Below, piece by piece: positions 16,333 through 25,082 of a stretch of DNA of 46,618 nt. Made by a program: the position numbers and the translations under genes. The stretch is from Prevotella sp. GTDB taxonomy: Bacteria > Bacteroidota > Bacteroidia > Bacteroidales > Bacteroidaceae. The stretch lies in the NCBI GenBank assembly GCA_017474925.1, contig JAFVGN010000055.1, positions 1 to 46,618 of the forward strand, in the 5' to 3' direction. Numbering within the stretch: position 1 is the first letter of the stretch; each line of letters starts with the position of its first letter. The notes under the pieces were generated by a model. The model did no database searches, was not told the origin of the DNA, and saw only the letters and a program-made list of their open reading frames with translations.

Positions 16333-18420
16333 TTAATTCTTCTCGTCCTGAGCTTCCTTGGACTCCTTCGCCTCAAGCTCTTTGCCCTCCTTCGCCTCAA
16401 GTTCCTTGGCTTCAAGCTCTTTTGCCCGTCGCTCGGCCATGGCCTCGGCTTCGGCACGCTGCTGGGCTTCCAACAGCTCTTCGGCACGGCTGGTCCAGGG
16501 ACGCTTGCCGAAAATGTTCTCCACGTCTTCGGCAAAGATCACCTCGCGCTCCACCAGCATCTGTGCCAGGCGGGCATGACCCTCCTGATGCTCCTTCAGT
16601 ATCTGCTTGGCGCGCTCGTATTGCTCGTTCACCATCTTCAGCACTTCGTCGTCCATGATTTTTGCCGTGGTCTCCGAATAGGGCTTCTGGAAGGAGTATT
16701 CCTGCTGGTTATAGTAGCACAGGTTAGGCAGCTTCTCGCTCATGCCCGCGAAGGCCACCATGCCGTAAGCCTGTTTCGTGGTACGCTCCAAGTCGTTCAT
16801 GGCACCTGTCGAGATGTGTCCTATGAACAGCTCCTCGGCGGCACGACCACCCAGCAGCGAGCACATCTCGTCCAGCATGGCCTCCTTGGTCTGCAGCACG
16901 CGCTCCTCTGGCAGATACCATGCAGCACCCAGGGCTCGTCCGCGAGGTACGATGCTCACCTTGACCAGCGGGTTGGCAAACTCCGTAAACCACGAAATGG
17001 TGGCGTGGCCCGCCTCATGGATGGCTATCGACCGTTTCTCCTCCTCGGTCATCACTTTAGTCTTCTTCTCCAGACCGCCTATGATACGGTCCACGGCGTC
17101 CAGGAAGTCCTGCTTGCCCACACGCTCGCGGTTGAAGCGTGCGGCTATCAGCGCCGCCTCGTTGCACACGTTGGCAATGTCGGCGCCTGAGAATCCAGGC
17201 GTCTGGCGTGCCAGGAAGTCTATGTCCACCGACGTGTCCAGCTTCAGGGGCTTCAAATGTACATGGAACACCTCCTTGCGCTCGTTCAGGTCAGGCAGGT
17301 CCACATGTATCTGCCGGTCGAAACGTCCTGCACGCAGCAAGGCCGAGTCCAGCATGTCGGCACGGTTGGTGGCTGCCAGCGTAATGATGCCGCTGTTGGT
17401 GCCAAAACCGTCCATCTCAGTCAACAGGGCGTTCAGCGTGTTCTCGCGCTCGTCGTTGCCACCCATGGCGGGATTCTTCGAACGGGCACGGCCTACGGCG
17501 TCTATCTCGTCAATGAAAATGATGCACGGCGCCTTCTGCTTGGCCTTTTCAAACAAGTCGCGTACGCGTGAAGCGCCCACGCCTACGAACATTTCTACAA
17601 AGTCGGAACCCGACATCGAGAAGAACGGTACGCCCGCTTCTCCTGCCACGGCCTTCGCCAGCAGCGTCTTACCCGTTCCTGGGGGACCTACCAGCAGGGC
17701 ACCCTTGGGAATCTTACCGCCAAGGTCGGTGTATTTCTGGGGATTCTTCAGGAAGTCTACAATCTCCTGCATCTCCTGCTTGGCACCAGCCTGACCAGCG
17801 ACATCCTTGAACGTGATGCCCAGTTCGCCGCCCTTCTCGTACATCTGGGCCTTCGACTTGCCTACGTTGAAGATGCCCGACGCTCCGAAGCCGCCGCCAC
17901 CGCCGCCGCCCATGCGGCGCATCAGGAACATCCATACCAGTATGATGCCCCCGAAGAACAGGATGTTCATCAGCAGCGAACTGAAAAACTCGTTATCCTT
18001 CGAGTTGTCGTACGAGAACTTTCCCGTGAACACCTTCTGCTCACGGGCTTCGTTGATAAACTGCTCCACCTGGTCCACGCTGCCTATGGCTACCGTGACG
18101 CAGGGATTCTTGCCAGTCTGCTGTACCCCTTGGTGGAATACGTCGCGTATGTGCTCAGGTTTGACATACATCAGCAGCGTGCTGTTGTACTTGTTGACCT
18201 CTATTTTCTCGGCATACCCCTTCATCACCATCGTCTTGAAGTCCGAGTACGACGTCTCGCTCCTGACGCTGGAGTTCTCCTGCCCGCTGGTAAAGTACAG
18301 CGTGAAGAGCGCAACGATGACCAGGATGTAGATCCAGTTCATGTTGAACTTGGGCATGTTCATTTGCGGCTTGTTATTGGGCTGTTGTCTGTTGCCCGTC
18401 GAATTGTTTGGTTGACTCAT
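16333..18420 (-). CDS. ftsH: ATP-dependent zinc metalloprotease FtsH
   Basis: This 695-residue membrane-anchored AAA+ protease degrades unfolded and regulatory membrane proteins. Two transmembrane helices are at about 27-44 and 148-167, flanking a periplasmic domain. The AAA module has Walker A GPPGTGKT (245-252), Walker B IIFIDEID and the second region of homology GRFDRQI. The zinc site is HEAGH (468-472). A glycine-rich linker (GGGGGGG) follows the second helix. The tail is an acidic-basic Glu/Lys/Ala repeat (ELEAKE units), a low-complexity extension beyond the protease domain. It follows rsfS by 21 bp. Confidence 0.96.
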   Translation of the reverse strand: MSQPNNSTGNRQQPNNKPQMNMPKFNMNWIYILVIVALFTLYFTSGQENSSVRSETSYSDFKTMVMKGYAEKIEVNKYNSTLLMYVKPEHIRDVFHQGVQQTGKNPCVTVAIGSVDQVEQFINEAREQKVFTGKFSYDNSKDNEFFSSLLMNILFFGGIILVWMFLMRRMGGGGGGGFGASGIFNVGKSKAQMYEKGGELGITFKDVAGQAGAKQEMQEIVDFLKNPQKYTDLGGKIPKGALLVGPPGTGKTLLAKAVAGEAGVPFFSMSGSDFVEMFVGVGASRVRDLFEKAKQKAPCIIFIDEIDAVGRARSKNPAMGGNDERENTLNALLTEMDGFGTNSGIITLAATNRADMLDSALLRAGRFDRQIHVDLPDLNERKEVFHVHLKPLKLDTSVDIDFLARQTPGFSGADIANVCNEAALIAARFNRERVGKQDFLDAVDRIIGGLEKKTKVMTEEEKRSIAIHEAGHATISWFTEFANPLVKVSIVPRGRALGAAWYLPEERVLQTKEAMLDEMCSLLGGRAAEELFIGHISTGAMNDLERTTKQAYGMVAFAGMSEKLPNLCYYNQQEYSFQKPYSETTAKIMDDEVLKMVNEQYERAKQILKEHQEGHARLAQMLVEREVIFAEDVENIFGKRPWTSRAEELLEAQQRAEAEAMAERRAKELEAKELEAKEGKELEAKESKEAQDEKN

Positions 18421-18441
18421 GTCTTATGTAGTGGTTGAATG

Positions 18442-18801
18442 TTAGTCCAAGTCTGGGATCTGCGTCAGCGTGGCGTCGTCCCATAGGTGTTCCAGGTCGT
18501 AGTACTCGCGGATGTCAGGCAGAAAGACGTGTACCAGCACGTCACCATAGTCCATGGCCACCCATTGGGCGTTCTCCAGTCCTGCCACCGTGGCAGGTTT
18601 CTCTCCCAGCTCTTTGCGCGCCGTCTCGCCTATCGACTCAGTGATGGCTTCCACCTGGGAGGGCGAGTTACCCTGGCAGATGACAAAATAGCGGCAGATG
18701 GCGCCTTCAATGCTTTTCAGGTCAGCTACCACGATGTGCCGCCCCTTCTTCTCCTGTATTCCTTTCGTAATTGTTTCTACTAACTGCGATGTTTGTTCCA
18801 T
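18442..18801 (-). CDS. rsfS: Ribosomal silencing factor RsfS
   Basis: This 119-residue RsfS/YbeB/Iojap protein binds ribosomal protein uL14 and blocks subunit joining in starvation. Recognisable blocks are VVADLKSIEGAICRYFVICQGNSPSQVEAI and WVAMDYGDVLVHVFLPDIREYYDLEHLW, including the conserved VHVF and YDLE-LW. It is the first gene of the minus-strand run rsfS-ftsH-cdsA and has a -7 box upstream. Confidence 0.94.
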   Translation of the reverse strand: MEQTSQLVETITKGIQEKKGRHIVVADLKSIEGAICRYFVICQGNSPSQVEAITESIGETARKELGEKPATVAGLENAQWVAMDYGDVLVHVFLPDIREYYDLEHLWDDATLTQIPDLD

Positions 18802-18831
18802 TTATAATTTATACTATGTATTTATTGACTG

Positions 18832-18839
18832 CAAAGATA
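18832..18839 (-). promoter_or_regulatory. -7 box (TATCTTTG) for rsfS-ftsH-cdsA
   Basis: TATCTTTG on the - strand, 30 bp before the rsfS start. No TTTG at exactly 19 bp upstream; the region beyond is poly-A/T. Confidence 0.6.
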
Positions 18840-18910
18840 CAGCATTCTCTTGACAAAAAAGTGATAAACCTACTTTTTTTGCGATTTTTTATAAAAAACC
18901 TTCGATTTTT

Positions 18911-18941
18911 TTTGCAGATTCCAAAAAAAACACTACCTTTG
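18911..18941 (+). promoter_or_regulatory. Promoter of tRNA-Gln
   Basis: TTTG at 18911-18914, a 19-bp spacer and TACCTTTG at 18934-18941: an exact consensus pair. The tRNA begins 31 bp downstream of the -7 box. Confidence 0.8.
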
Positions 18942-18972
18942 CACCCGCAAATAAAGATTTGCACCCTTCGCT

Positions 18973-19046
18973 TGGGGTATGGTGTAATGGTAACACTGCA
19001 GATTCTGGTCCTGCCTTTCCTGGTTCGAGTCCGGGTACCCCAACCA
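18973..19046 (+). tRNA. tRNA-Gln (anticodon CTG)
   Basis: A 74-nt cloverleaf with encoded CCA. The acceptor arm TGGGGTA pairs with TACCCCA, followed by discriminator A and CCA (19044-19046). The D-stem is GTGT/ACAC. The anticodon stem GCAGA/CCTGC encloses the loop TTCTGGT, giving anticodon CTG, which reads the glutamine codon CAG. The T-stem is CCTGG/CCGGG with loop TTCGAGT. The last anticodon-stem pair (31-39) is A/C, a mismatch. It has its own promoter and terminator, so it is a monocistronic unit. Confidence 0.92.
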
Positions 19047-19050
19047 TAAA

Positions 19051-19091
19051 AACCGCTAAGTTGCTGAAAATCAGTGCTTAGCGTTTTTTTT
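19051..19091 (+). terminator. Intrinsic terminator of tRNA-Gln
   Basis: CGCTAAG (19054-19060) pairs with CTTAGCG (19077-19083), with an inner CTGA/TCAG extension, followed by eight Ts (19084-19091). Confidence 0.85.
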
Positions 19092-19126
19092 GTGTCTATG
19101 GTTTTGTAATTTTCACAACATTTGAC

Positions 19127-19549
19127 TTAGCTTACCTGACAGCAGAACAGGGTGTCTTCTTTCAAATCTGGGCGATTGGTTACTTGACGGACATAATCAT
19201 TGATCAGCCTGCTCCAGTCCTTAGGTTGCATACTTGCATATTTGTCACCAAACATGGCGATGCTCATTGAAGCAATGTTCTTCATCATCGTGCCACCGTC
19301 CATTTCCATCATGTTATGAATCAGTCTGCGTACTTCCTCATCGTCATTGACATTTCTCAACATGTTGGCATCCGTCTGCATCCATACTGTGCTTGCTGCT
19401 TTTTTCCTGCGCTTTGGCTTAGCCTCTGCCCCGATGCTTTGCTTCGCCAGCATCTCCTTCAATTCTTCAATCGTATAAGGCGGATTCTTCCTGTGTTGTT
19501 TTCTTATTGTTCGTCACTACAATAACTGTGGCCTTCTTGTTGTTGCCAT
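19127..19549 (-). pseudogene. Frameshifted remnant of a small Lys-rich hypothetical gene
   Basis: The open frame from the ATG at 19462 gives 111 residues (LAKQSIGAEAKPKRRKKAAS then DDEEVRRLIHNMMEMDGG). Protein-like coding continues upstream in two other frames. From an ATG at 19549 the sequence reads MATT, then after an apparent one-base loss KKATVIVVTNNKKTTQ, then after a second shift KNPPYTIEELKEML, which joins the open frame. This suggests a gene of about 140 codons with two frame lesions near its 5' end. Alternatively only the 19127-19462 part is translated. I do not recognise the family. It lies between tRNA-Gln and the rhamnose operon among other remnants. Confidence 0.45.
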
Positions 19550-19552
19550 AAT

Positions 19553-19646
19553 TTCACTTATGGCAAGGAGGTGGAGCGCACCACGCATAACATCATAGCT
19601 GTGCTGCCTGGTACGGACAAGCAGCTGAAGAACGAATTTCCCTAAA
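19553..19646 (+). pseudogene. Short fragment resembling an M28-type peptidase
   Basis: On the + strand the frame with ACT at 19556 reads TYGKEVERTTHNIIAVLPGT then DKQLKNEFP and stops. The THNIIAVLPGTDKQLKNEF part resembles the segment just before the metal-binding motif in secreted M28 peptidases (pattern N-V/I-I-A/G-V-L-P-G-x-D-x-x-L-K). No neighbouring peptidase sequence is open on either side, so it is a stranded fragment of about 30 codons. The identification rests on pattern memory only. Confidence 0.4.
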
Positions 19647-19649
19647 CGA

Positions 19650-19905
19650 GAAACTTCTAAGGATTAAAAATCGGTTTCGACCGATTGGCCTAGCACAGCA
19701 GGGCGGGTGCTCCAAGATATAAGGGCGCCCGCCCTAATTTATGCGGGCGACTGATAGTAACAAGAGCAACCCCGTATCGTTCCCTGTTACTACGTATCTC
19801 TTTCCCTGTTAAAACGTATCTTTTCCCCCTATTTCCCTTAATACTTTCACTAAAGAAATACGTTCTCCCGAAAGATACGGGGTCTTGAAGTGATGATATC
19901 GTTGC
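19650..19905. repeat. Palindrome- and repeat-rich non-coding patch
   Basis: No gene is supported in this stretch. It holds a 7-bp stem with a TTCG tetraloop (19669-19686) and an 11-bp near-perfect GC-rich dyad (19700-19710 with 19725-19735, one G-T pair). An interval is bounded by inverted CCCCGTATC (19770-19778) and GATACGGGG (19874-19882), inside which CGTATC recurs at 19773, 19793 and 19815, the first two each followed by TTCCCTGTTA. It lies beyond the rhaD stop. None of the dyads has a T-run, so they are not simple terminators. Confidence 0.6.
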
Positions 19906-20727
19906 TCAGCAAGGACGCTTCTTAGGCAGTTTGAACACATCCTGCACTTCCTGCATCTGTGCGTCGGTCATGCCATCGGGCTCAGAACCCATGCTGCGGG
20001 CACACATATAGATGTTGGCGGCCTTACAGAGCACATCGGTCTGGTCAAAGGCATCCATGATGTCCTGACCTACTGCTACGGTGCCATGCTTCTCCCACAA
20101 TACCACATCGTGAGTCTTGATTTGTTCCAGCGTTGCCTCAGCCAGATCCACTGACGAAGGCAGGGCATAAGGTACGATACCGATGCCAAGCGGTGCAAAG
20201 GCCAATGTCTCAGGAATCATTGACCAGAGCACGCGCGTCATCTCGTCGCCCTTCAAGAAGCGCTGAATATGACTCATGGCCACCAACTCGATGGGATGGG
20301 TATGCAAAGTTGCTTTGTAGCAGGATCCGGTCTCCAGCAGATAGTTCTGCAATGCCAAATGGGTGGGGAGCTCTGAGGTAGGTACCACTGGTTCATCGGC
20401 AATCACCACGTAGCTGGCGCAGTCGTCCAGAATACGGATGATGCTACCGTTCTGCATAGGCTCCTTAGCCAAGTCGCGCATGCGCTTGCCCGTACCCTTG
20501 CAATAGAAATACTTGCCCTTCAGTTGGGGCAGAACCATGCCAATCTGCTTCACTTCTGAGATGGGCTTCATGGCCTTGCACTCATCGTCCATAAACTCAG
20601 TAACGTTTACAGTGATGTTTCCACCATTACGCTCAGCCCATCCTTTCTGCCAGAGGTAACCAGTGACCTCTGCAATCTGATAAACAACCGCCTTCAATCC
20701 TTCGCGGCCTTCCAATATACTTGCCAT
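19906..20727 (-). CDS. rhaD: Rhamnulose-1-phosphate aldolase RhaD
   Basis: This class II zinc aldolase splits L-rhamnulose 1-phosphate into DHAP and L-lactaldehyde. The 273-residue length is typical. Active-site residues are visible: E119 in SELPTHLALQ, zinc ligands H142 and H144 in LHTHP, and H214 in EKHG. The substrate phosphate region NGGNITV (35-41) is conserved. It is the last gene of the long minus-strand rhamnoside operon; lactaldehyde would go to the FucO-type reductase encoded upstream. Confidence 0.95.
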   Translation of the reverse strand: MASILEGREGLKAVVYQIAEVTGYLWQKGWAERNGGNITVNVTEFMDDECKAMKPISEVKQIGMVLPQLKGKYFYCKGTGKRMRDLAKEPMQNGSIIRILDDCASYVVIADEPVVPTSELPTHLALQNYLLETGSCYKATLHTHPIELVAMSHIQRFLKGDEMTRVLWSMIPETLAFAPLGIGIVPYALPSSVDLAEATLEQIKTHDVVLWEKHGTVAVGQDIMDAFDQTDVLCKAANIYMCARSMGSEPDGMTDAQMQEVQDVFKLPKKRPC

Positions 20728-20757
20728 ATCTTTCTTTTAATCTTTAATGTATAATCT

Positions 20758-22092
20758 TTAATAATTGTCGCCATAGCGTTCCTTCGTGATGTCCTCGAGG
20801 GCACGTCCACGTGTGTTGGGAACTCCGATGAAGCCCACCACGAGCGAGATGGCCAACAGGGCAATCATGCAGAAGGCTGCAATGGTGAAGCCCTCGCCAT
20901 TCTCACCATAGATATAGGTGAAGATGAGTCCCCAGACAGCTGAGAGACCGCGCACGATGAAGAACATCAAGCCCTGAGCACCTGCACGGAACTTGGCAGG
21001 GAAGAGCTCGCTACCCCACAGGGCGTAGAATATCTGTGGCGAGGAACCGCCCTGTACACCCCAGAGGATGGCAAACAGCCAGAGGCCCACCATGCCATTG
21101 ACACCAATAGTCACGATGACGAGCCATGCAGCAATAGCCACCAAGAGTCCGAAGGTGTAGATAGCCTTGTGGGACGACTTGTCGATGAGCTTGGAAACGA
21201 CAAACGTGATGCTGACAATGATGGCCCACTGAATGAAGTTCATCCAGTTAGCCTGTTCGTTGGTGACACCACCAGCGGTCTCGTAGATATGAGGCTGGAA
21301 GAATCCCATGACAGAGGCCACGAGGTTCCACGTAAGATAGATGACAGCGAGGAAGATAACGGTGCGCACGGCAATCTTGTTGGAGAACAATACCTTGATG
21401 TTATCCAGCAAGCCCATTTTCTCTGCCGACTCTTTCTGTGCAGTAAACTCAGCGCTCTCCTGCAACTGACGCTGCAGGTTCCAGGCAATGAAAGCTACAA
21501 CGAACAGGGTGAAGAACACGATGCGCGACGAGAAGGCATTGACAGCCTCTTCGGGCATATCGTTTCCACCAAATAGGTGAGCCACACTTTCCACCCATCC
21601 GAAGAGATAGCCTCCAGGGGCGAAGAGCATGCCAAACAAGAGGATACACATGGGTCCGAAGCCCCACGACATCTGCGAGATACAGATGTTACGTCCACGA
21701 TTGTTGACCTCAGAGGATTCAGAGATATAGGTCCATGAGGCAGGAACACCCACACCCACAGAGATACCTGTTACAAGGAAACCAGCCAGCAACATGGGGA
21801 AGTTCATGCTCAACATGATGAGCAACACACCCGTCATATACACCAGCAGGTTATAAGTGAAAATGAACTTACGTCCATATTTATCAGCCAGGAAACCACC
21901 GATGATGGCACCAATGGCAGCACCCAAACAGTTGGCAGAGATGAAGTTGAGCCAGCCAAGATGTACCTCAGAGAGTCCGAGGTAGTTCTGCCAAAGCGTC
22001 AAGCCAGAGGCACCAGCCACAATGGCACCTGCATCGAGATAATTGGTAAGAGACACTGCGATGGTGCTCTTCAAAGAACCAGAATTTGCCAT
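20758..22092 (-). CDS. MFS sugar transporter, probable L-rhamnose importer
   Basis: This 444-residue major facilitator has about 12 hydrophobic helices. The loop 2-3 motif A is present as GGFLADKYGRK (65-75), and the general sugar-porter arrangement is seen (WTYISESSEV, FIVRGLSAVWGL). The central loop is charged (LQESAEFTAQKESAEKMG). It lies between the isomerase and the aldolase of the rhamnose operon, so L-rhamnose (or another product of the rhamnosidases) across the inner membrane is the likely cargo; this is inferred from context. It is not related to the DMT-type RhaT of enterobacteria. Confidence 0.85.
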   Translation of the reverse strand: MANSGSLKSTIAVSLTNYLDAGAIVAGASGLTLWQNYLGLSEVHLGWLNFISANCLGAAIGAIIGGFLADKYGRKFIFTYNLLVYMTGVLLIMLSMNFPMLLAGFLVTGISVGVGVPASWTYISESSEVNNRGRNICISQMSWGFGPMCILLFGMLFAPGGYLFGWVESVAHLFGGNDMPEEAVNAFSSRIVFFTLFVVAFIAWNLQRQLQESAEFTAQKESAEKMGLLDNIKVLFSNKIAVRTVIFLAVIYLTWNLVASVMGFFQPHIYETAGGVTNEQANWMNFIQWAIIVSITFVVSKLIDKSSHKAIYTFGLLVAIAAWLVIVTIGVNGMVGLWLFAILWGVQGGSSPQIFYALWGSELFPAKFRAGAQGLMFFIVRGLSAVWGLIFTYIYGENGEGFTIAAFCMIALLAISLVVGFIGVPNTRGRALEDITKERYGDNY

Positions 22093-22134
22093 AATTCAAA
22101 TTAGTAATTAGGAATTAGTAATTAGAAATTATGA

Positions 22135-23565
22135 TTACCTGCAAACCACGTCACACTCGATGTTGAAGATCTTGGCAACCTTTAGGATGGTGTCAATATG
22201 ATGACCCACAGCAGCAGCCATGTGGTGGGTAGGACCAGCCTCGCTCCACTTGTTGACGAACTCACGACAACTCAACGAGAACTTGGTGCGCATGTTGGTG
22301 TCGCCAAAGGTGAAGATCTCGCCTTCCTCGTTGATACCCTCAGCCACCACAAACTTGAACACACCGTTCTTGTCCTGCGTGATAGCCAGATAGGTGACAG
22401 GACCCGTGGGAGGATAGAACTGGGTGAGGTAGCCACCACCAGCCTTGCCGTGGAATACAGGCACAATCTTCATGGTCGGCTTCTTGGCCTGCGAGATGTC
22501 GAAGTCGCCAGAGCCAGAGTGGCCGATGATGCAGATGTCCTTGGGAAAGTCGATGCTGTACATCTCAGCCAGTGTTCCCGTGCCAGAGATGGTCTTCAGG
22601 ATACTCATAGCCATAGCCACCTTCATATCACCCTCAACAGCACATGCGGTATGCTGCTTGATGAGCATCGAGAAAGCAGGAATCAGCATCGAGTCGAGCT
22701 TGCCGGCAATGCCCTGTGCAAAGCCATCGTAGTGAGAGGCAATCATGCCCAACTTCTCGTCCTTTACCCACTGTTCGAAGGCAACGACATACTTGGCCAT
22801 ATCCCAGACCTTCTCAACGGTGCCACCACCCTCGATGTCGAAGGTAGCCAGAATATCCTCAGCCTTGGCACGGATAGCAGCCTCGTCAGTAATGTTGTCG
22901 GCAATGGCCCACATCTTCTCCCAATCGAACTGCTTGGTATAGACAAACATACGGTGGTAGAGGTTGGTCTCGTCGATATAGAGGTCCATCATGCCAGGAT
23001 AGGGACGTCCGATCTGTGCGATGTTGGTATCGCGGAAGCGACGACGCACCTGAGCAGCACGGCACCAATCCTCGATCTCAGCCTGAGCACCAGGGTCACC
23101 ACCTTCTACCACACCAGTAATCACTGCAGAGCGCTTGCCTGCACGATTCAGGTCGGCTACCATCTCACCAATGGCACCGCAGGCATAGAGCTCGCCCAGC
23201 CATGTGGGGATATCGGTCTTGGCATAGTCGGGAGCCAACTTCTTCTGCAGGTTCACAATGACAACAGGAACGTCGAGGTCGCGAACGGCAGGCAACATAT
23301 TATAAGAGGTGCAGTAGGTCAGCATCTGGAGGATGACGAGGTCGACATCAGCAGCGCGGAACTTATCGCCTGCAGCCATTGACTGCTCTTTGGTGGTTAC
23401 CATGCCACCATCGATAATCTCAATGGTAGAGGGCAACGTCTTCTTGAATGCCTCATACTGTGCCTCAAACTCAGGAACGAGTTGGGGGAATTGTGGCAGG
23501 TATGCCTGCAGAGCTATGCTGAAGACACCTATACGCGCTTTGGTTTCTATTAATGGTTTACTCAT
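22135..23565 (-). CDS. AraA-fold sugar isomerase, probable L-rhamnose isomerase substitute
   Basis: This 476-residue cytoplasmic protein is of the L-arabinose/L-fucose isomerase superfamily. The metal-binding set of AraA enzymes is recognisable with matching spacing: E311 (AVEGDMK), E334 (LAEMYSIDF), H349 (IGHSGSGDF) and H447/H448 (GPTHHMA). The N-terminal half keeps the Rossmann-like layout (VDLVILQMLTYCTSYNMLP). Its neighbours are RhaB, RhaD and FucO, and no RhaA-type isomerase is present, so conversion of L-rhamnose to L-rhamnulose is the best inference. Activity on L-arabinose or L-fucose is the alternative. It starts 23 bp after rhaB. Confidence 0.85.
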   Translation of the reverse strand: MSKPLIETKARIGVFSIALQAYLPQFPQLVPEFEAQYEAFKKTLPSTIEIIDGGMVTTKEQSMAAGDKFRAADVDLVILQMLTYCTSYNMLPAVRDLDVPVVIVNLQKKLAPDYAKTDIPTWLGELYACGAIGEMVADLNRAGKRSAVITGVVEGGDPGAQAEIEDWCRAAQVRRRFRDTNIAQIGRPYPGMMDLYIDETNLYHRMFVYTKQFDWEKMWAIADNITDEAAIRAKAEDILATFDIEGGGTVEKVWDMAKYVVAFEQWVKDEKLGMIASHYDGFAQGIAGKLDSMLIPAFSMLIKQHTACAVEGDMKVAMAMSILKTISGTGTLAEMYSIDFPKDICIIGHSGSGDFDISQAKKPTMKIVPVFHGKAGGGYLTQFYPPTGPVTYLAITQDKNGVFKFVVAEGINEEGEIFTFGDTNMRTKFSLSCREFVNKWSEAGPTHHMAAAVGHHIDTILKVAKIFNIECDVVCR

Positions 23566-23588
23566 ATTATCAAATTTTACTGTTGTTA

Positions 23589-25064
23589 CTATTGTTTCGT
23601 GATTTGTAGATAATTCTCATAGGCCGTTTCCCATGCAGTTTTGTCCTGAGGATCGTACTTGACCAGCTCCAAGGAATTGGCAATAATCTGGCGCATCTCC
23701 CAAATGTCTTTGATGAGACCTGCTGCTTTGGCTTGGAGCATCATGTTTCCGATAGCCGTACCTTCTTGAGGACCAGCAAGTACGGTCACACCTGTAGCGT
23801 TAGCCGTAAACTGATTCAGATATTTGTTCAGGCTACCTCCACCAATGATATGTAGTACTTCGAGTTTGAATGGTGCAAACTCTTGCAACCATTGGAACAC
23901 TTGTTTGTAACGCAGGGCCAGTGAATCAAAGATACAACGGCAGATATCTGCGGGTGTTTCAGGAACGGCCTGCTTTGTTTCACGACAATACTGCTGGATA
24001 GCCTCAATCATCGAGGGAGGATTGGCAAAAGCCTTATCGTCTGGATTGATGATACTTCGAAAAGCCTCCACCTGCATGGCTGAACCTTGCAATTCAGGGT
24101 GCGACAATTGGCGAACCTCCTCAGGCCACTCCTTACGACAACGCTCATAAAGCCACATACCACAGATATTCTTCAAGAAGCGGGTTGTTCCCTCAATGCC
24201 TCCCTCGTTGGTGAAGTTGAGCTCATAACTGCGATCGTTGATAATGGCATCCTGGGTCTCGATACCCATCAGACTCCACGTACCACTGGAGAGATAGGCA
24301 AAGTGCTTGTCCTTAGCAGGAACAGCAGCAACAGCAGAACCCGTATCATGTCCAGCAACAGCAATGACTGGAACAGCACCTAAGCCCGTCATCTTCTGCA
24401 CTTCCTCTGTCAATACGCCAATCTGCGTTCCTGGTTGTACCATGCGCTCAAACTGACTGCGCTTCATACCCACGCTCTCTATCAATTTCTCAGAGAGATC
24501 GCCAGTATGAGGATCGAGCATCTGCGATGTGGAAGCTATTGTGTATTCACACACAGCCTCGCCAGTCAGCATCCACGACAATGCATCTGGTATGAAAAGT
24601 ACTTTTTCCGCTATCTGCATTGCTACATTGCCTGCTTGTTGCATGGCATAGAATTGGTACAATGAGTTGAAGTTCATAAACTGGATACCAGTGATATCAT
24701 AGACCTCATGGCGGGAAAGCACACTATTCAGATACTTCTCAAAAGCCTCGAATGTATGAGGGTCACGATAGGCTATGGGGTTACGTAGGAAGGCTCCGTC
24801 TTTGCCAATAAACACGAAATCGACACCCCAGGTGTCAATACCGATAGAGGTAATGGTCAGTCCTCGACGGGCCACTTCTTTCAGTCCCCGAATCATCTCG
24901 AAATAGAGAGCATAGATATCCCAGTAGAAATGTCCGCCCGTCTCTATAAGATTGTTAGGGAAACGGGTAATCTCCTCTTGTTCCAAGCGACCATTAACAA
25001 TGCTTCCTATAATGGTACGTCCACTTGTAGCCCCCAAATCAACTGCAAAAAAATACTCTTTCAT
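23589..25064 (-). CDS. rhaB: Rhamnulokinase RhaB
   Basis: This 491-residue FGGY-family kinase phosphorylates L-rhamnulose at O-1. The N-terminal phosphate loop is FFAVDLGATSGRT, with GIDTWGVDFVFI as the substrate-domain block typical of rhamnulokinases. The C-terminal ATPase half has AGHDTGSAVAAVPA, SSGTWSLMGIE and IIGGGSLNKYLNQFTANATG. The YRDPHT and RHEVYDITGIQFMNFNSLYQ blocks favour RhaB over xylulokinase or fuculokinase. It is between fucO and the isomerase in the operon. Confidence 0.94.
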   Translation of the reverse strand: MKEYFFAVDLGATSGRTIIGSIVNGRLEQEEITRFPNNLIETGGHFYWDIYALYFEMIRGLKEVARRGLTITSIGIDTWGVDFVFIGKDGAFLRNPIAYRDPHTFEAFEKYLNSVLSRHEVYDITGIQFMNFNSLYQFYAMQQAGNVAMQIAEKVLFIPDALSWMLTGEAVCEYTIASTSQMLDPHTGDLSEKLIESVGMKRSQFERMVQPGTQIGVLTEEVQKMTGLGAVPVIAVAGHDTGSAVAAVPAKDKHFAYLSSGTWSLMGIETQDAIINDRSYELNFTNEGGIEGTTRFLKNICGMWLYERCRKEWPEEVRQLSHPELQGSAMQVEAFRSIINPDDKAFANPPSMIEAIQQYCRETKQAVPETPADICRCIFDSLALRYKQVFQWLQEFAPFKLEVLHIIGGGSLNKYLNQFTANATGVTVLAGPQEGTAIGNMMLQAKAAGLIKDIWEMRQIIANSLELVKYDPQDKTAWETAYENYLQITKQ

Positions 25065-25082
25065 TGTCAGTTGTTTAAAGAA

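Noticed and set aside
18771-19049. Open frame reading through the tRNA
   Set aside because: It overlaps the tRNA promoter and tRNA-Gln itself and has no protein-like features.
19770-19882. Repeat patch as a CRISPR array
   Set aside because: Units are only 6-10 bp conserved, spacing is 20-22 nt, two to three copies, and no cas genes are present.
22198-23382. Long plus-strand open frame opposite the isomerase
   Set aside because: Shadow frame; composition (His/Leu/Val-rich) is unlike a real protein and the minus strand has conserved catalytic residues.
23972-23990. Second TGTTTCACG half-site inside rhaB
   Set aside because: Half-site only, within coding sequence.
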